From an uncultured Bacteroidales bacterium (lineage in GTDB: Bacteria > Bacteroidota > Bacteroidia > Bacteroidales > Muribaculaceae), in NCBI GenBank assembly GCA_905210435.1, contig CAJLWO010000002.1, positions 1 through 64,000 of the forward strand: DNA of 64,000 bases. Reading direction: 5' to 3'. Positions 48,344-57,100 of this stretch are shown piece after piece. The notes below the pieces were generated by a model, which ran no database searches, was not told where the DNA came from, and was given only the letters and a program-made list of their open reading frames with translations. A program made the translations under genes and the position numbers. Each line of letters starts with the position of its first letter. The first letter of the stretch is position 1.

Positions 48344-49435
48344 TTATTTCCTATATTTCTCCGACTGCGCTTTAATCAGCTCCATATCCGAGAAATAATT
48401 GATACGCATCGCGCTGCGCACGTCGTCAAGCGTCTTGGCCGCAGCCTCGCGCGCCTTGATTGAACCCTTGTGGAGTATATCGTACACCATCGGAATGTCA
48501 TTCTCAAACTGAGCGCGGCGTTCACGTATCGGAGCCAGAGTTTCCTCCAGGATATTGATAAGCAACTTCTTGACAGTACCGTCGCCCAGTCCGCCGCGTG
48601 TATAGTGCTCTTTCATCTCGTCGAGGCTTGCATATTGCGGTGCGTATTTCGCGAAATGCTCCGGAGTGGAGAACGCGTCGAGATATATGAACGGACAGTT
48701 ACCCTCGAGATGTCCCGGATCCTCAATATTGAGGTGCAGCGGGTCGGTATACATGCTCTTCACCTTCTTGGCCACCTCTTTTGCAGTGTCCGACAGATAG
48801 ATGCAGTTGCCGAGCGACTTCGACATCTTCGCTTTGCCGTCGGTACCCGGCAATCGCATGCACACTTCGTTGTCGGGCAACAGTATTTCCGGTTCCACGA
48901 GAGTCTCGCCGTAGATATTGTTGAAGCGGTTCACGATTTCGCGGGTAAGCTCAATCATCGGAGCTTGGTCCTCGCCGACAGGCACGGTCGTTGCGCGGAA
49001 CGCCGTGATGTCCGACGCCTGGCTGACCGGATAGCAGAAAAATCCTACCGGTATCGACTGCTCGAAATTGCGCATTTTGATTTCCGTCTTTACCGTCGGG
49101 TTACGCTGCACGCGCGACACCGTCACAAGGTTCATGTAATAGAACGCCAGCTCGGCCAGTTCCGGCACCTGCGACTGTATGAAGATTGTCGTTTTCTCAG
49201 GGTCGATGCCTGCTGCAAGATAGTCGAGAGCGACCTCGATGACATTCTGACGCACCTTTTCGGGATTGTCGGCATTGTCGGTAAGCGCCTGCGCATCGGC
49301 AATCATGACGAAAATCTTGTCAAACTCCCCTGAATTCTGAAGCTCGACACGACGTCGCAACGAGCCTACATAATGTCCCAGATGCAGTTTACCGGTGGGA
49401 CGGTCGCCGGTGAGAATTATTTTTTCCATATTCAT
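48344..49435 (-). CDS. trpS: Tryptophanyl-tRNA synthetase
   Basis: A 363-residue class I synthetase that charges tRNA-Trp. The HIGH-type motif is HLGH (18-21) in GDRPTGKLHLGHYVGS, and KMSKSLGNC gives the KMSKS loop. The family pattern VPVGEDQAPMIELTREI is also present. The start may be the second Met (49429). It is monocistronic, divergent from the YhcG gene. Confidence 0.97.
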   Translation of the reverse strand: MNMEKIILTGDRPTGKLHLGHYVGSLRRRVELQNSGEFDKIFVMIADAQALTDNADNPEKVRQNVIEVALDYLAAGIDPEKTTIFIQSQVPELAELAFYYMNLVTVSRVQRNPTVKTEIKMRNFEQSIPVGFFCYPVSQASDITAFRATTVPVGEDQAPMIELTREIVNRFNNIYGETLVEPEILLPDNEVCMRLPGTDGKAKMSKSLGNCIYLSDTAKEVAKKVKSMYTDPLHLNIEDPGHLEGNCPFIYLDAFSTPEHFAKYAPQYASLDEMKEHYTRGGLGDGTVKKLLINILEETLAPIRERRAQFENDIPMVYDILHKGSIKAREAAAKTLDDVRSAMRINYFSDMELIKAQSEKYRK

Positions 49436-49450
49436 TCATGTTTCTTGCTA

Positions 49451-49481
49451 CAAAATTAAATAATCTAACCGTAAATTTCAA
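49451..49481 (-). promoter_or_regulatory. Candidate promoter of trpS
   Basis: On the minus strand TTG (49479-49481), a 20-bp spacer and TAATTTTG (49451-49458), about 16 bp before the start codon. Confidence 0.5.
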
Positions 49482-49554
49482 CCAATTCAATGGAAAACCT
49501 GAAAACAAGCCTGCAATATTTACTCAAATTTTTAATTACTTAAATATATTCGAT

Positions 49555-49562
49555 TAATTTTG
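49555..49562 (+). promoter_or_regulatory. Candidate -7 box of the DUF1016 gene
   Basis: TAATTTTG, 25 bp before the start codon. The -33 region is only T-rich. Confidence 0.45.
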
Positions 49563-49587
49563 TGATTGATAACCAATAAAAAGCTGA

Positions 49588-50733
49588 ATGCTTATGAACG
49601 GCAGATTGATTCCCGAAAAAGATTTTTCTGATATTCAGGGTGAATATGAAAATTGGCGTAAAGAACTTGAATCACTTATTGAAAAAAGAAAATTCAATGC
49701 AGTGATGGGAGTAAACGCTGAGATGCTATCCCTTTATTGGACTATCGGACATGATATTCTTGAAAAACAAAAGGTATTGGGGTGGGGTGCGCAGGTTATT
49801 GATCGTCTTTCAGCCGACCTTTCTCGCCGTTTTCCCGATGACCGGGGGTATTCAGTGCGTAATTTAAAGAATATGAGGGCATTTGCGAAAACCTATCCTC
49901 ATTATCCGATAGTGCAGGTGTCGCTTGCACAATTTGACGATATGCCTGTTGACCCGTTGTTGCGCGCCAATCTGCACATTGATGCTGACGGATTTGTGCA
50001 AGTGCCGCTTGCACAAATATCCTGGTATCATCATATATCGTTGATGTCAAAAGTCAAGGATGACGTTGCAAGGGCCTTTTATATTCTCGAAACGGCTGCA
50101 AACGGGTGGAGCCGCGATGTCATGATGTCGCAGGTAGCCAATAGGTATATTGATGCCAAAGGTAAAGCTGTCAGCAATTTCGAACATACGTTACCACCGT
50201 TTCAGTCTGATCTTGCGAAATATGCGTTCAAGGATCCGTATAGCTTCAGTTTCATAGGAACGGTAGCATTGCAGAATGAACTTGAAATAGAAAAGTCGCT
50301 TGCAGCGAAAGTGACTGATTTTCTGTTGGAAATGGGGCGTGGATTTGCTTTTGTCGGGCGGCAGTATCATGTCGCGGTCGATGGCGATGATTATTATATT
50401 GATTTGCTCATGTATCATTTGAAGCTGCACTGTTATGTTGTGGTGGAGCTAAAGGTAGTGGAGTTTATCCCTGAATTTGTCAGCAAACTTAATTTTTATA
50501 TTTCAGCGGTTGATGAATATGTCAAATCGCCCGAAGATAAACCTACGATAGGTTTGTTGCTGTGCAGAACCAAAAGTGATAAAAAGGCGCGATTCGCATT
50601 GCGGGGTATCACACAACCTATGGGAATAGCTCAGTATGAGACCGAAAAGCTGTTTGCCGATGTCGCATCATCCCTTCCGCAGATTGAGGATATCGAAATT
50701 GAAATGGATAAAAACGGAGAAAATAATTTGTAA
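49588..50733 (+). CDS. YhcG family PDDEXK nuclease (DUF1016)
   Basis: A 381-residue protein with the DUF1016 N-terminal domain (about 20-200, LYWTIGHDI, WGAQVIDRLSADL) and a C-terminal PDDEXK nuclease domain. The catalytic residues are Asp272 in YYIDLLMYH and Glu287 and Lys289 in VVVELK. Such proteins accompany restriction-modification or mobile loci; their exact role is unsettled. Residues 109-145 hold a short internal duplication (VQVSLAQF and VQVPLAQI) not seen in the usual family pattern as I know it. The AT-rich sequence suggests acquisition. It stands alone here without modification genes. Confidence 0.88.
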   Translation: MLMNGRLIPEKDFSDIQGEYENWRKELESLIEKRKFNAVMGVNAEMLSLYWTIGHDILEKQKVLGWGAQVIDRLSADLSRRFPDDRGYSVRNLKNMRAFAKTYPHYPIVQVSLAQFDDMPVDPLLRANLHIDADGFVQVPLAQISWYHHISLMSKVKDDVARAFYILETAANGWSRDVMMSQVANRYIDAKGKAVSNFEHTLPPFQSDLAKYAFKDPYSFSFIGTVALQNELEIEKSLAAKVTDFLLEMGRGFAFVGRQYHVAVDGDDYYIDLLMYHLKLHCYVVVELKVVEFIPEFVSKLNFYISAVDEYVKSPEDKPTIGLLLCRTKSDKKARFALRGITQPMGIAQYETEKLFADVASSLPQIEDIEIEMDKNGENNL

Positions 50734-50801
50734 AAATATCGTTGAAAGATATAATTTCTTAACTTTACCGTAAATAATGGTGCTTAAGTTATTGTCAATA
50801 G

Positions 50802-51641
50802 ATGGAAAATAAACTTGTATCGGGAGCTATCGGAGTGTTTGACTCGGGCTATGGCGGCCTTACCATTTTAGAGGGATTGCGCGCCGCTCTTCCGCAATAT
50901 GACTACATATATCTTGGCGACAACGCCCGCGCGCCCTACGGCGTCCGTTCTTTCGAGATTGTCTACCGCTTCACTCTCGAGGCGGTGCAATATCTTTTCG
51001 GGCAGGGATGCCCCCTGGTAATCCTCGGTTGCAATACCGCTTCCGCAAAGGCATTGCGCACAATTCAGCAGAACGACCTCCCCGCTATGGACGACCCCAC
51101 GCGCCGTGTGCTCGGCGTAATTCGTCCGACGGTCGAAAAACTCGGCGAGATAAGCCGTTCGGGCCACATCGGCGTATTCGGCACACCCGGCACGATAGCC
51201 AGCCGTTCCTACGACATGGAGGTAGCCAAACTTTATCCGGATTATGCCGTTACTGGCCACGCATGTCCGATGTGGGTTCCCCTTGTCGAAAACCGCGAGT
51301 CCGCAAGCCCCGGTGCCGATTACTTCGTGAAGCAGGAAATCGAACGCCTTTTCGATGCCGACCCGTTGATTGACACCGTCATACTCGGCTGCACCCACTA
51401 TCCCCTCCTTCTCGGCAAAATCCGCAAATACATCCCGCGCGGCGTCTCCCTCGTCCTGCAGGGTGAGATTACAGGCGCTTCTCTTGCCGACTATCTCCGC
51501 CGTCATCCCGAAATGGAACGCCGCCTCTCCCGCAACGCCGGCTGCCGCTACCTCACCACCGAAAGCGCCGACCGCTTCAGCGCGATGGCCTCCGTATTCC
51601 TCTCCACCGGCATAAAGGCCGAGCACATCCTCCTCGGCTGA
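50802..51641 (+). CDS. murI: Glutamate racemase
   Basis: Makes D-glutamate for peptidoglycan. In the 279-residue product the two catalytic cysteines are Cys77 in ILGCNTASAK and Cys197 in ILGCTHYPLL, and the N-terminal FDSGYGG (Asp14) is conserved. It reads convergently with comF, and a GATNNATC array lies between them. Confidence 0.96.
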   Translation: MENKLVSGAIGVFDSGYGGLTILEGLRAALPQYDYIYLGDNARAPYGVRSFEIVYRFTLEAVQYLFGQGCPLVILGCNTASAKALRTIQQNDLPAMDDPTRRVLGVIRPTVEKLGEISRSGHIGVFGTPGTIASRSYDMEVAKLYPDYAVTGHACPMWVPLVENRESASPGADYFVKQEIERLFDADPLIDTVILGCTHYPLLLGKIRKYIPRGVSLVLQGEITGASLADYLRRHPEMERRLSRNAGCRYLTTESADRFSAMASVFLSTGIKAEHILLG

Positions 51642-51658
51642 CAACCGCTATTCCCCCC

Positions 51659-51728
51659 GATTTATCAGGATTAATCCCGATAAATCAAGATTAATCCTGA
51701 GCAATCCCGATAAGTCCCGATTTATCCC
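51659..51728. repeat. Seven-unit 10-bp array, GATNNATC type
   Basis: Seven consecutive 10-bp units: GATTTATCAG, GATTAATCCC, GATAAATCAA, GATTAATCCT, GAGCAATCCC, GATAAGTCCC, GATTTATCCC. The array begins 17 bp after the murI stop and ends 13 bp before the comF stop. Confidence 0.9.
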
Positions 51729-51741
51729 GGGCTTGACAGCC

Positions 51742-52461
51742 TTACCCCCGCTTCGATGCCGCCAGCGTCAGCACGCTGACCTTCACCCCGTTTGCTCCGG
51801 CCAGTACAGCCTTTGCCGAGGCGAGTAAAGTCGCCCCCGTGGTAATCACATCATCCACCACAAGCACATGCTTCCCGGCAAGTTCCTCGCCATGCACGGC
51901 CAAAATCTTCCCCTCCATATTGGCCGCGCGTTCCACGGCATTCTTGCGTGTCTGGGTAGAGTGGGGGAGTGCTTTCAGATTGTCGCCGCACTTTATCCCC
52001 GTCACATCGCTGATTCCCTCCGCTATCACCTCGCTTTGGTTGAATCCGCGGCGCCACCGTTTGAGCCGGTGCAGAGGTATGGGCAATATCATGTCAATCC
52101 CCTCGAAGAAACCTTCTGCGGCAAGTTCCGTGGCAAACATTCGCGCAAGCTCACGGTCAATCGCCGGCCGCCCGTTATATTTCGCATGCTGTATCAGTCG
52201 TGCGTAAGGGCTCTCCTTGATATAGTGGAACATCGCCGCCGCCCGCTCAACCGGTAATCCGGGGGCTGCCAGCCGCTTGTGCAGTTCGCTGAAACTGTCG
52301 CGGTGATAGCCCGTGCGAGGCATGTCATACAGGCAATGCAGGCACAGCAGCCGCTCTCCCTCCACAAGCGAGCGCCCGCAGCATTCACACACCGCGGGAA
52401 ACACCGCTTCTCCGAGCCGGTTCAGCAACCCCTGTATTATCCCCGTAAAACGCATTCTCAC
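51742..52461 (-). CDS. comF: ComF family phosphoribosyltransferase-like protein
   Basis: A 239-residue protein with an N-terminal zinc-binding region (CECCGRSL and CLHCL, four Cys) and a phosphoribosyltransferase domain ending in VLVVDDVITTGATL, which holds the PRPP-binding loop. ComF is needed for DNA uptake in competent bacteria; in Bacteroidetes the role is not established. It overlaps recX by 4 bp (ATGA), indicating coupling. Confidence 0.92.
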   Translation of the reverse strand: MRMRFTGIIQGLLNRLGEAVFPAVCECCGRSLVEGERLLCLHCLYDMPRTGYHRDSFSELHKRLAAPGLPVERAAAMFHYIKESPYARLIQHAKYNGRPAIDRELARMFATELAAEGFFEGIDMILPIPLHRLKRWRRGFNQSEVIAEGISDVTGIKCGDNLKALPHSTQTRKNAVERAANMEGKILAVHGEELAGKHVLVVDDVITTGATLLASAKAVLAGANGVKVSVLTLAASKRG

Positions 52462-52943
52462 TCCCTGTTTTCTGTCATATACATTTTGATGGCGCGCACC
52501 GTCAGGTCGCTCTCATATCCGCGCCCTATTGCGTAGCGGTACAGCTTGTTGCGGTCATCGTAGCTGCTTAGGTCGAGTGCCGCGGCCTTACGGTCGACAA
52601 GATGGCGCAGATTTCCGAAATATATCTCGGGGTCAATCTCCTCCATCGCCTCCTCCACGGTGTCGCGCGGTATCCGCTTGGCAGCCAAAGCCATCGCTAT
52701 CTTGCGGCGCCCGTAGCCCGAAAACCGGTAGCGGTCGCGCACAAACGACCGCGCAAACCGCAGGTCGTCGACAAAGCGGTTGTCAATCAGCCCGTTGATT
52801 ATATCTTCAGCCACATCGCCCGTTATACCCCATCCCCGCAGTTTTGTCATCAGCTCGTAGGTGCAATGCTCGGCACGCGCACACAGCGACTCCAGCCGCA
52901 CCGTGGCATTCTCTTTCGATATCGGTTTACGTCGTTGCATCAT
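52458..52943 (-). CDS. recX: RecX family regulatory protein
   Basis: A 161-residue helical-repeat protein of the RecX family that limits RecA filaments. The pattern of three-helix repeats is visible (LMTKLRGWGITGDVAEDII, FVDDLRFARSFVRDRYRFSGYGRRKI, IPRDTVEEAMEEI). It lies between prmC and comF in one operon with almost no spacing. Confidence 0.9.
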   Translation of the reverse strand: MMQRRKPISKENATVRLESLCARAEHCTYELMTKLRGWGITGDVAEDIINGLIDNRFVDDLRFARSFVRDRYRFSGYGRRKIAMALAAKRIPRDTVEEAMEEIDPEIYFGNLRHLVDRKAAALDLSSYDDRNKLYRYAIGRGYESDLTVRAIKMYMTENRE

Positions 52944-52945
52944 AC

Positions 52946-53806
52946 TCAGCGTCGGGCTATTATGAAACGGTCGGCTTTCTGCATGTCTTTCTCAATGTCG
53001 ACATCCTGAAATCCGTGTTCGCGCAGCATCGCGGCCAACTCTTTGGAAAACAACGGATTGATTTCAAGAAACAGCGTGCCCTTATCGTCAAGCCGTTTTT
53101 CTGCAATCACCGCAATGGCGCGATAGAACACCAGCGGGTCATCGTCCGGCACGAAAAGCGCCGTAGCCGGCTCATGTTCAAGCACATTCCGCTCCATTCC
53201 CGCCGCCTCACGCTGTGCGATATACGGAGGATTGCTCACAATGATGTCATACCTCTCTCCGAGTGCGGCTACCATCTCGTCGGTATCCAACATATTGCCC
53301 TGAATAAAATTGACTTTGACCTTAAGTCCCGCGCTGTTGCTGCGTGCCACCTCAATGGCCTCCTCCGAAATGTCGACGGCTGTAACCTCCTTCGGGAAAG
53401 GCAGATGCCGCGCAAGGGCTATGGCGATGCACCCCGAACCGGTACCTAAATCGAGCACACGCAGGTCGCTGTCGTTACCGTAGCGGTCAACAATCATATC
53501 GACAAGCTGCGCCGTCTCAGGCCGCGGTATAAGCGTAGCCGGAGTCACATTGAAATCCATCCCGTAGAAATGCGCTTTCCCGAAAATATACTGTATCGGT
53601 TCCCCATCGAGCAGTCGTCCGACCGTAGCCTCGACCTGCCCTTTAAGAAAGTCGGTCACCGTCTCATTGCCGTGAATTATGGTAGCGGTCTTGTCCCACC
53701 CCTTTATCCGCAGCATCATCTCGTCAACCATAGCCGCTGCCTCACGCGCCCCATACTCCGCGGCAAGCCTTCCCCGTGCTTCCCGCATCATTTCCTCTAC
53801 TGTCAT
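52946..53806 (-). CDS. prmC: Release factor glutamine methyltransferase PrmC
   Basis: Methylates the GGQ glutamine of release factors RF1 and RF2. The frame opens at 53830, but a GGAGG ribosome-binding site 8 bp before the ATG at 53806 (MTVEEMMREA) favours that start. SAM-binding residues appear in LDLGTGSGCIAIALA, and the catalytic signature is SNPPYIA. An N-terminal helical domain binds the release factor. First gene of prmC-recX-comF. Confidence 0.94.
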   Translation of the reverse strand: MTVEEMMREARGRLAAEYGAREAAAMVDEMMLRIKGWDKTATIIHGNETVTDFLKGQVEATVGRLLDGEPIQYIFGKAHFYGMDFNVTPATLIPRPETAQLVDMIVDRYGNDSDLRVLDLGTGSGCIAIALARHLPFPKEVTAVDISEEAIEVARSNSAGLKVKVNFIQGNMLDTDEMVAALGERYDIIVSNPPYIAQREAAGMERNVLEHEPATALFVPDDDPLVFYRAIAVIAEKRLDDKGTLFLEINPLFSKELAAMLREHGFQDVDIEKDMQKADRFIIARR

Positions 53807-53892
53807 AATCATATCCTCCATAATATGCAAAAATAATAAAAATCCCCGAATATATCTGTCTCGAGATAATGTTGCCGAACTCTAATTTTAAA

Positions 53893-53969
53893 CCGCGGTT
53901 AAAAACCGCGACTACTATATGCTTGATTTGTAGGATGCTTAGCGTAGTAGCCGCGGTTTTCAACCGCGG
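53893..53969. repeat. Paired REP-like palindromes, family D (BIME-like)
   Basis: Two inverted units, CCGCGGTTAAAAACCGCG plus ACTACTA (53893-53917) and TAGTAG plus CCGCGGTTTTCAACCGCGG (53945-53969), separated by 27 bp. A decayed related unit lies near 61243-61291. The rest of the 53831-54177 spacer shows no gene. Confidence 0.85.
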
Positions 53970-54177
53970 AATGTTGAGTCATGTAACACCGTCGTTCCTC
54001 TCAAACCATTCATTGTACATAAATATGTCACATTCTTCGTAAAAATTGTTAAATTTTCATGGTATTCAGCAACTTATTGATATTTCTCATGTCATATTTT
54101 GTAAATAATCATTACCTTTCGTTTCTCCTATGTATGACTGAAGTTGCTTAATTCCAACGTATAAAAACTTTTGCATT

Positions 54178-57100
54178 ATGATAAAACGTTTCTTATTTAT
54201 TTTAGCCGCATTTATTCCTCTAATTATGAGTGCACAGAAATCAAAAAACGACGTCCCCGACTTCGCCTATCCCAAGCAGGTGATAAAGGATGCCGACGCC
54301 ATGCTCGACAAGGCGCTCAAGGCCGGTGACGGCACCGCCGTAGTCGATGCCCTTATTCGTTCCGGACTGGCGCAGACCGCTATCTCCCCCGACTCCCTAC
54401 CCTCGGTAATCTACCGTATCGAGGGTATTGCCGCCAAAGAGAAAGATGCTGTCACCCACGCCCTTCTCGACCTCCTTCTTGCCGACATATATACCCAATA
54501 CTACGACGGCGACAGCTACAATCTCAACCGCCGCCCGGCACTTGCCTCCCCCGGCTCCGACATAACCCTCTGGAGCGGAAAGGAGTTCAAGGACAGGATC
54601 GTAGAGCTTTACAACCACGCGCTCACCCACGCCGACGCTCTCAAAAAAGCCCGTATCACCGACTATTCCGCTGTCATCGACTGCGATAAGGCTGACGCGA
54701 TATTCTACCCAACGCTGTTCGACTTCGCATCGTTGCAGGCCGTCGACGGCATTTCGGGACTGTCCGACGAGTCCCTTCAGGTTCTCTCCCCCATATTCCT
54801 CTATGACATCAGATTGCGTGTACCCAACGTGCTCGCCAAGCCCTCGCGCGATGCAATCGAAATAGCCAACCGCTGGGTCGACGCCAATCAGGGCGCTCCC
54901 CGTGTCGCCGCATTGCTTACCCGTTACCAGATGCTTGAGGATTACGTAGTTGAAGATGATTCTGACGAAGATGACGCCGGCGAAGAGCTGACTACCCCCC
55001 TCATGCGCCTGTATGAAGAAAACAAGAGTACCCCCTACGCCGTAGAATTCCTCATCGACGAAAACCTGTATGCCCTGAGTGCGGGACAGAAAACCGCTCT
55101 CTACGACGCCCTAAAGGATTTCGAAGCCTCCAATCCGTCTTACTTCCGTATCAACGCGGTAAAAAATATCCTTGCCGAGCTTTCGCAACCCTCCGTCCGA
55201 TTGCAGTTCCCCGCTCAGGTGGCCCGCGGCAAGGAGTTTAAGGTCGATGTCAGCATGAGCAATGTCGCCTCGACCGAACTGCTTGTTTACCGCGTGAAAA
55301 ATCCGCGTCCCGGCTACGACGACGGCCGCTACAGCCTCAAAGACTGTGCGTCGGCTCCCGTGACCCGCATTCCGGTGAAATCCGACGGCGTGATTCCGTT
55401 CACCGACAAAAAGGAAGTGACCCTGACTCTCGACGAATACGGTGTATACATACTCACCTCGTCGCTCAAAAAAGCCGGACAGCGTGACTGGTACACGCCC
55501 GTCTACTGCTCAGACATGGCGCTCCTCGGCACAAATGGCAACGGCCTGCTGCGCGTATTCGCAGTCAGCGGCCTCGACGGTGCCCCTGTCGGCAGTGCCG
55601 ATGTCACCACTTACCGCTACGACAATGGCGTCCCGGTCAAGCTCCGCACCCGTGAGACAGGAGCTGACGGCTACGTCGACCTCAACAAAGGCAATCTCCG
55701 CAACATATTCATCCACGCCGTAAAGGGCGACGACCGCTACGGCGCCGGAATGACCGAATATCTCTACGATTACCGTGGCGAAAATAGCGCCACGACTGCA
55801 TTCATTCGCACATCTCTCGCCATCTACCACCCCGGTGACACCCTCGATTTCGTGGCCGTGGCCTACAACTACTCCGGCAACACCCGTACTCTCGTGAAGA
55901 ATACCGAGCTGAAGGCCATACTCCGCAACCCCAACTACGTGGCCGTCGACACTGTCGATATACGCACCGACGACTATGGCCGTGCTTCCACCCGCTTCAC
56001 ACTTCCTGACGAAGGGCTGACCGGATACTTTATGATTGGTATCCTGAATCCGGCCACAAAACGCCAGATTGCAAGCGAGAGCGTAATGGTAAGCGACTAC
56101 AAACTGCCTACCTACGAGGCTAAAGTCGACAGCGTCACAGTCAACGACGCCGACGGCTCAGTCACCGTGCTCGGCAAAGCCGCCACATACAGCGGTTTCC
56201 CCGTGCAGAACGCAGTAGTCGAAGCCACCCTCTCGGGCATGCAGCGCGTGTGGTGGAGAAGCAACACAGTGAAATTCCATACCGACACGCTTTCGACCGA
56301 CGCCGACGGCGCTTTCCGCTGGGTGCTGTCGAAAGAGGTACTCAATCAGTCCCCCTTCCGCGGCGGACGATATGAGGTGTCATTTACCGTTACCTCCCCC
56401 TCAGGTGAAAACCGCTCCTGCCGCGATGACTTCTCGCTGAGCAAGCAGGCCTACATCTCCGTCGACGACAACGGCTGGTTCCCTGCCGCCAACGACGCTC
56501 GCCTCGGCATAGCCGTATTCAATCCTCTCGGCGAGAAGATTGAGTCTCCCGTGCATCTGACATTCAAGGATAAAGATGGCAAGGAATATGAATTTGACGC
56601 GGTAAGCCGCAACGGTTTCGCCGTGGCCGACCTCAGCAACCTCCGTTCCGGCTGCTATGACCTGACAGTCAGTGCTGTCGGCATAGACGCCAAATCTGTT
56701 GAAGCCGACGTTGTCGTCTATAATTCCGGCGACAAGGCATGTCCCGTAGCTTACGGTATATGGGCTCCCTCCGCTGCGGTCAAGGCCAAGGCCTCCGACC
56801 GCAAGGCTGAAATCGTCTACGGTATTCCGGCCGAACAGCCCCATGTGCTCATGACTGTGTACCGCGGAACCAATCTTATCGAGCAGAAATGGATTGACGC
56901 CCGCAAGGGTATGAACCGCCTGACGGTGAACGTACCCGATTCGCTCGCCGAAATGTCGGTACGCCTGTCTACGGTCAACAATTTCTCCGAGTGGTCCCGC
57001 ATGTTCAAGGTCACTGTCGACAATCCAGATGCTTCCCTCAAGGTGAAAGTCGAGCACATGCGCGACCGCCTCAACCCGCTTGCCGACGAAACCGTTACCG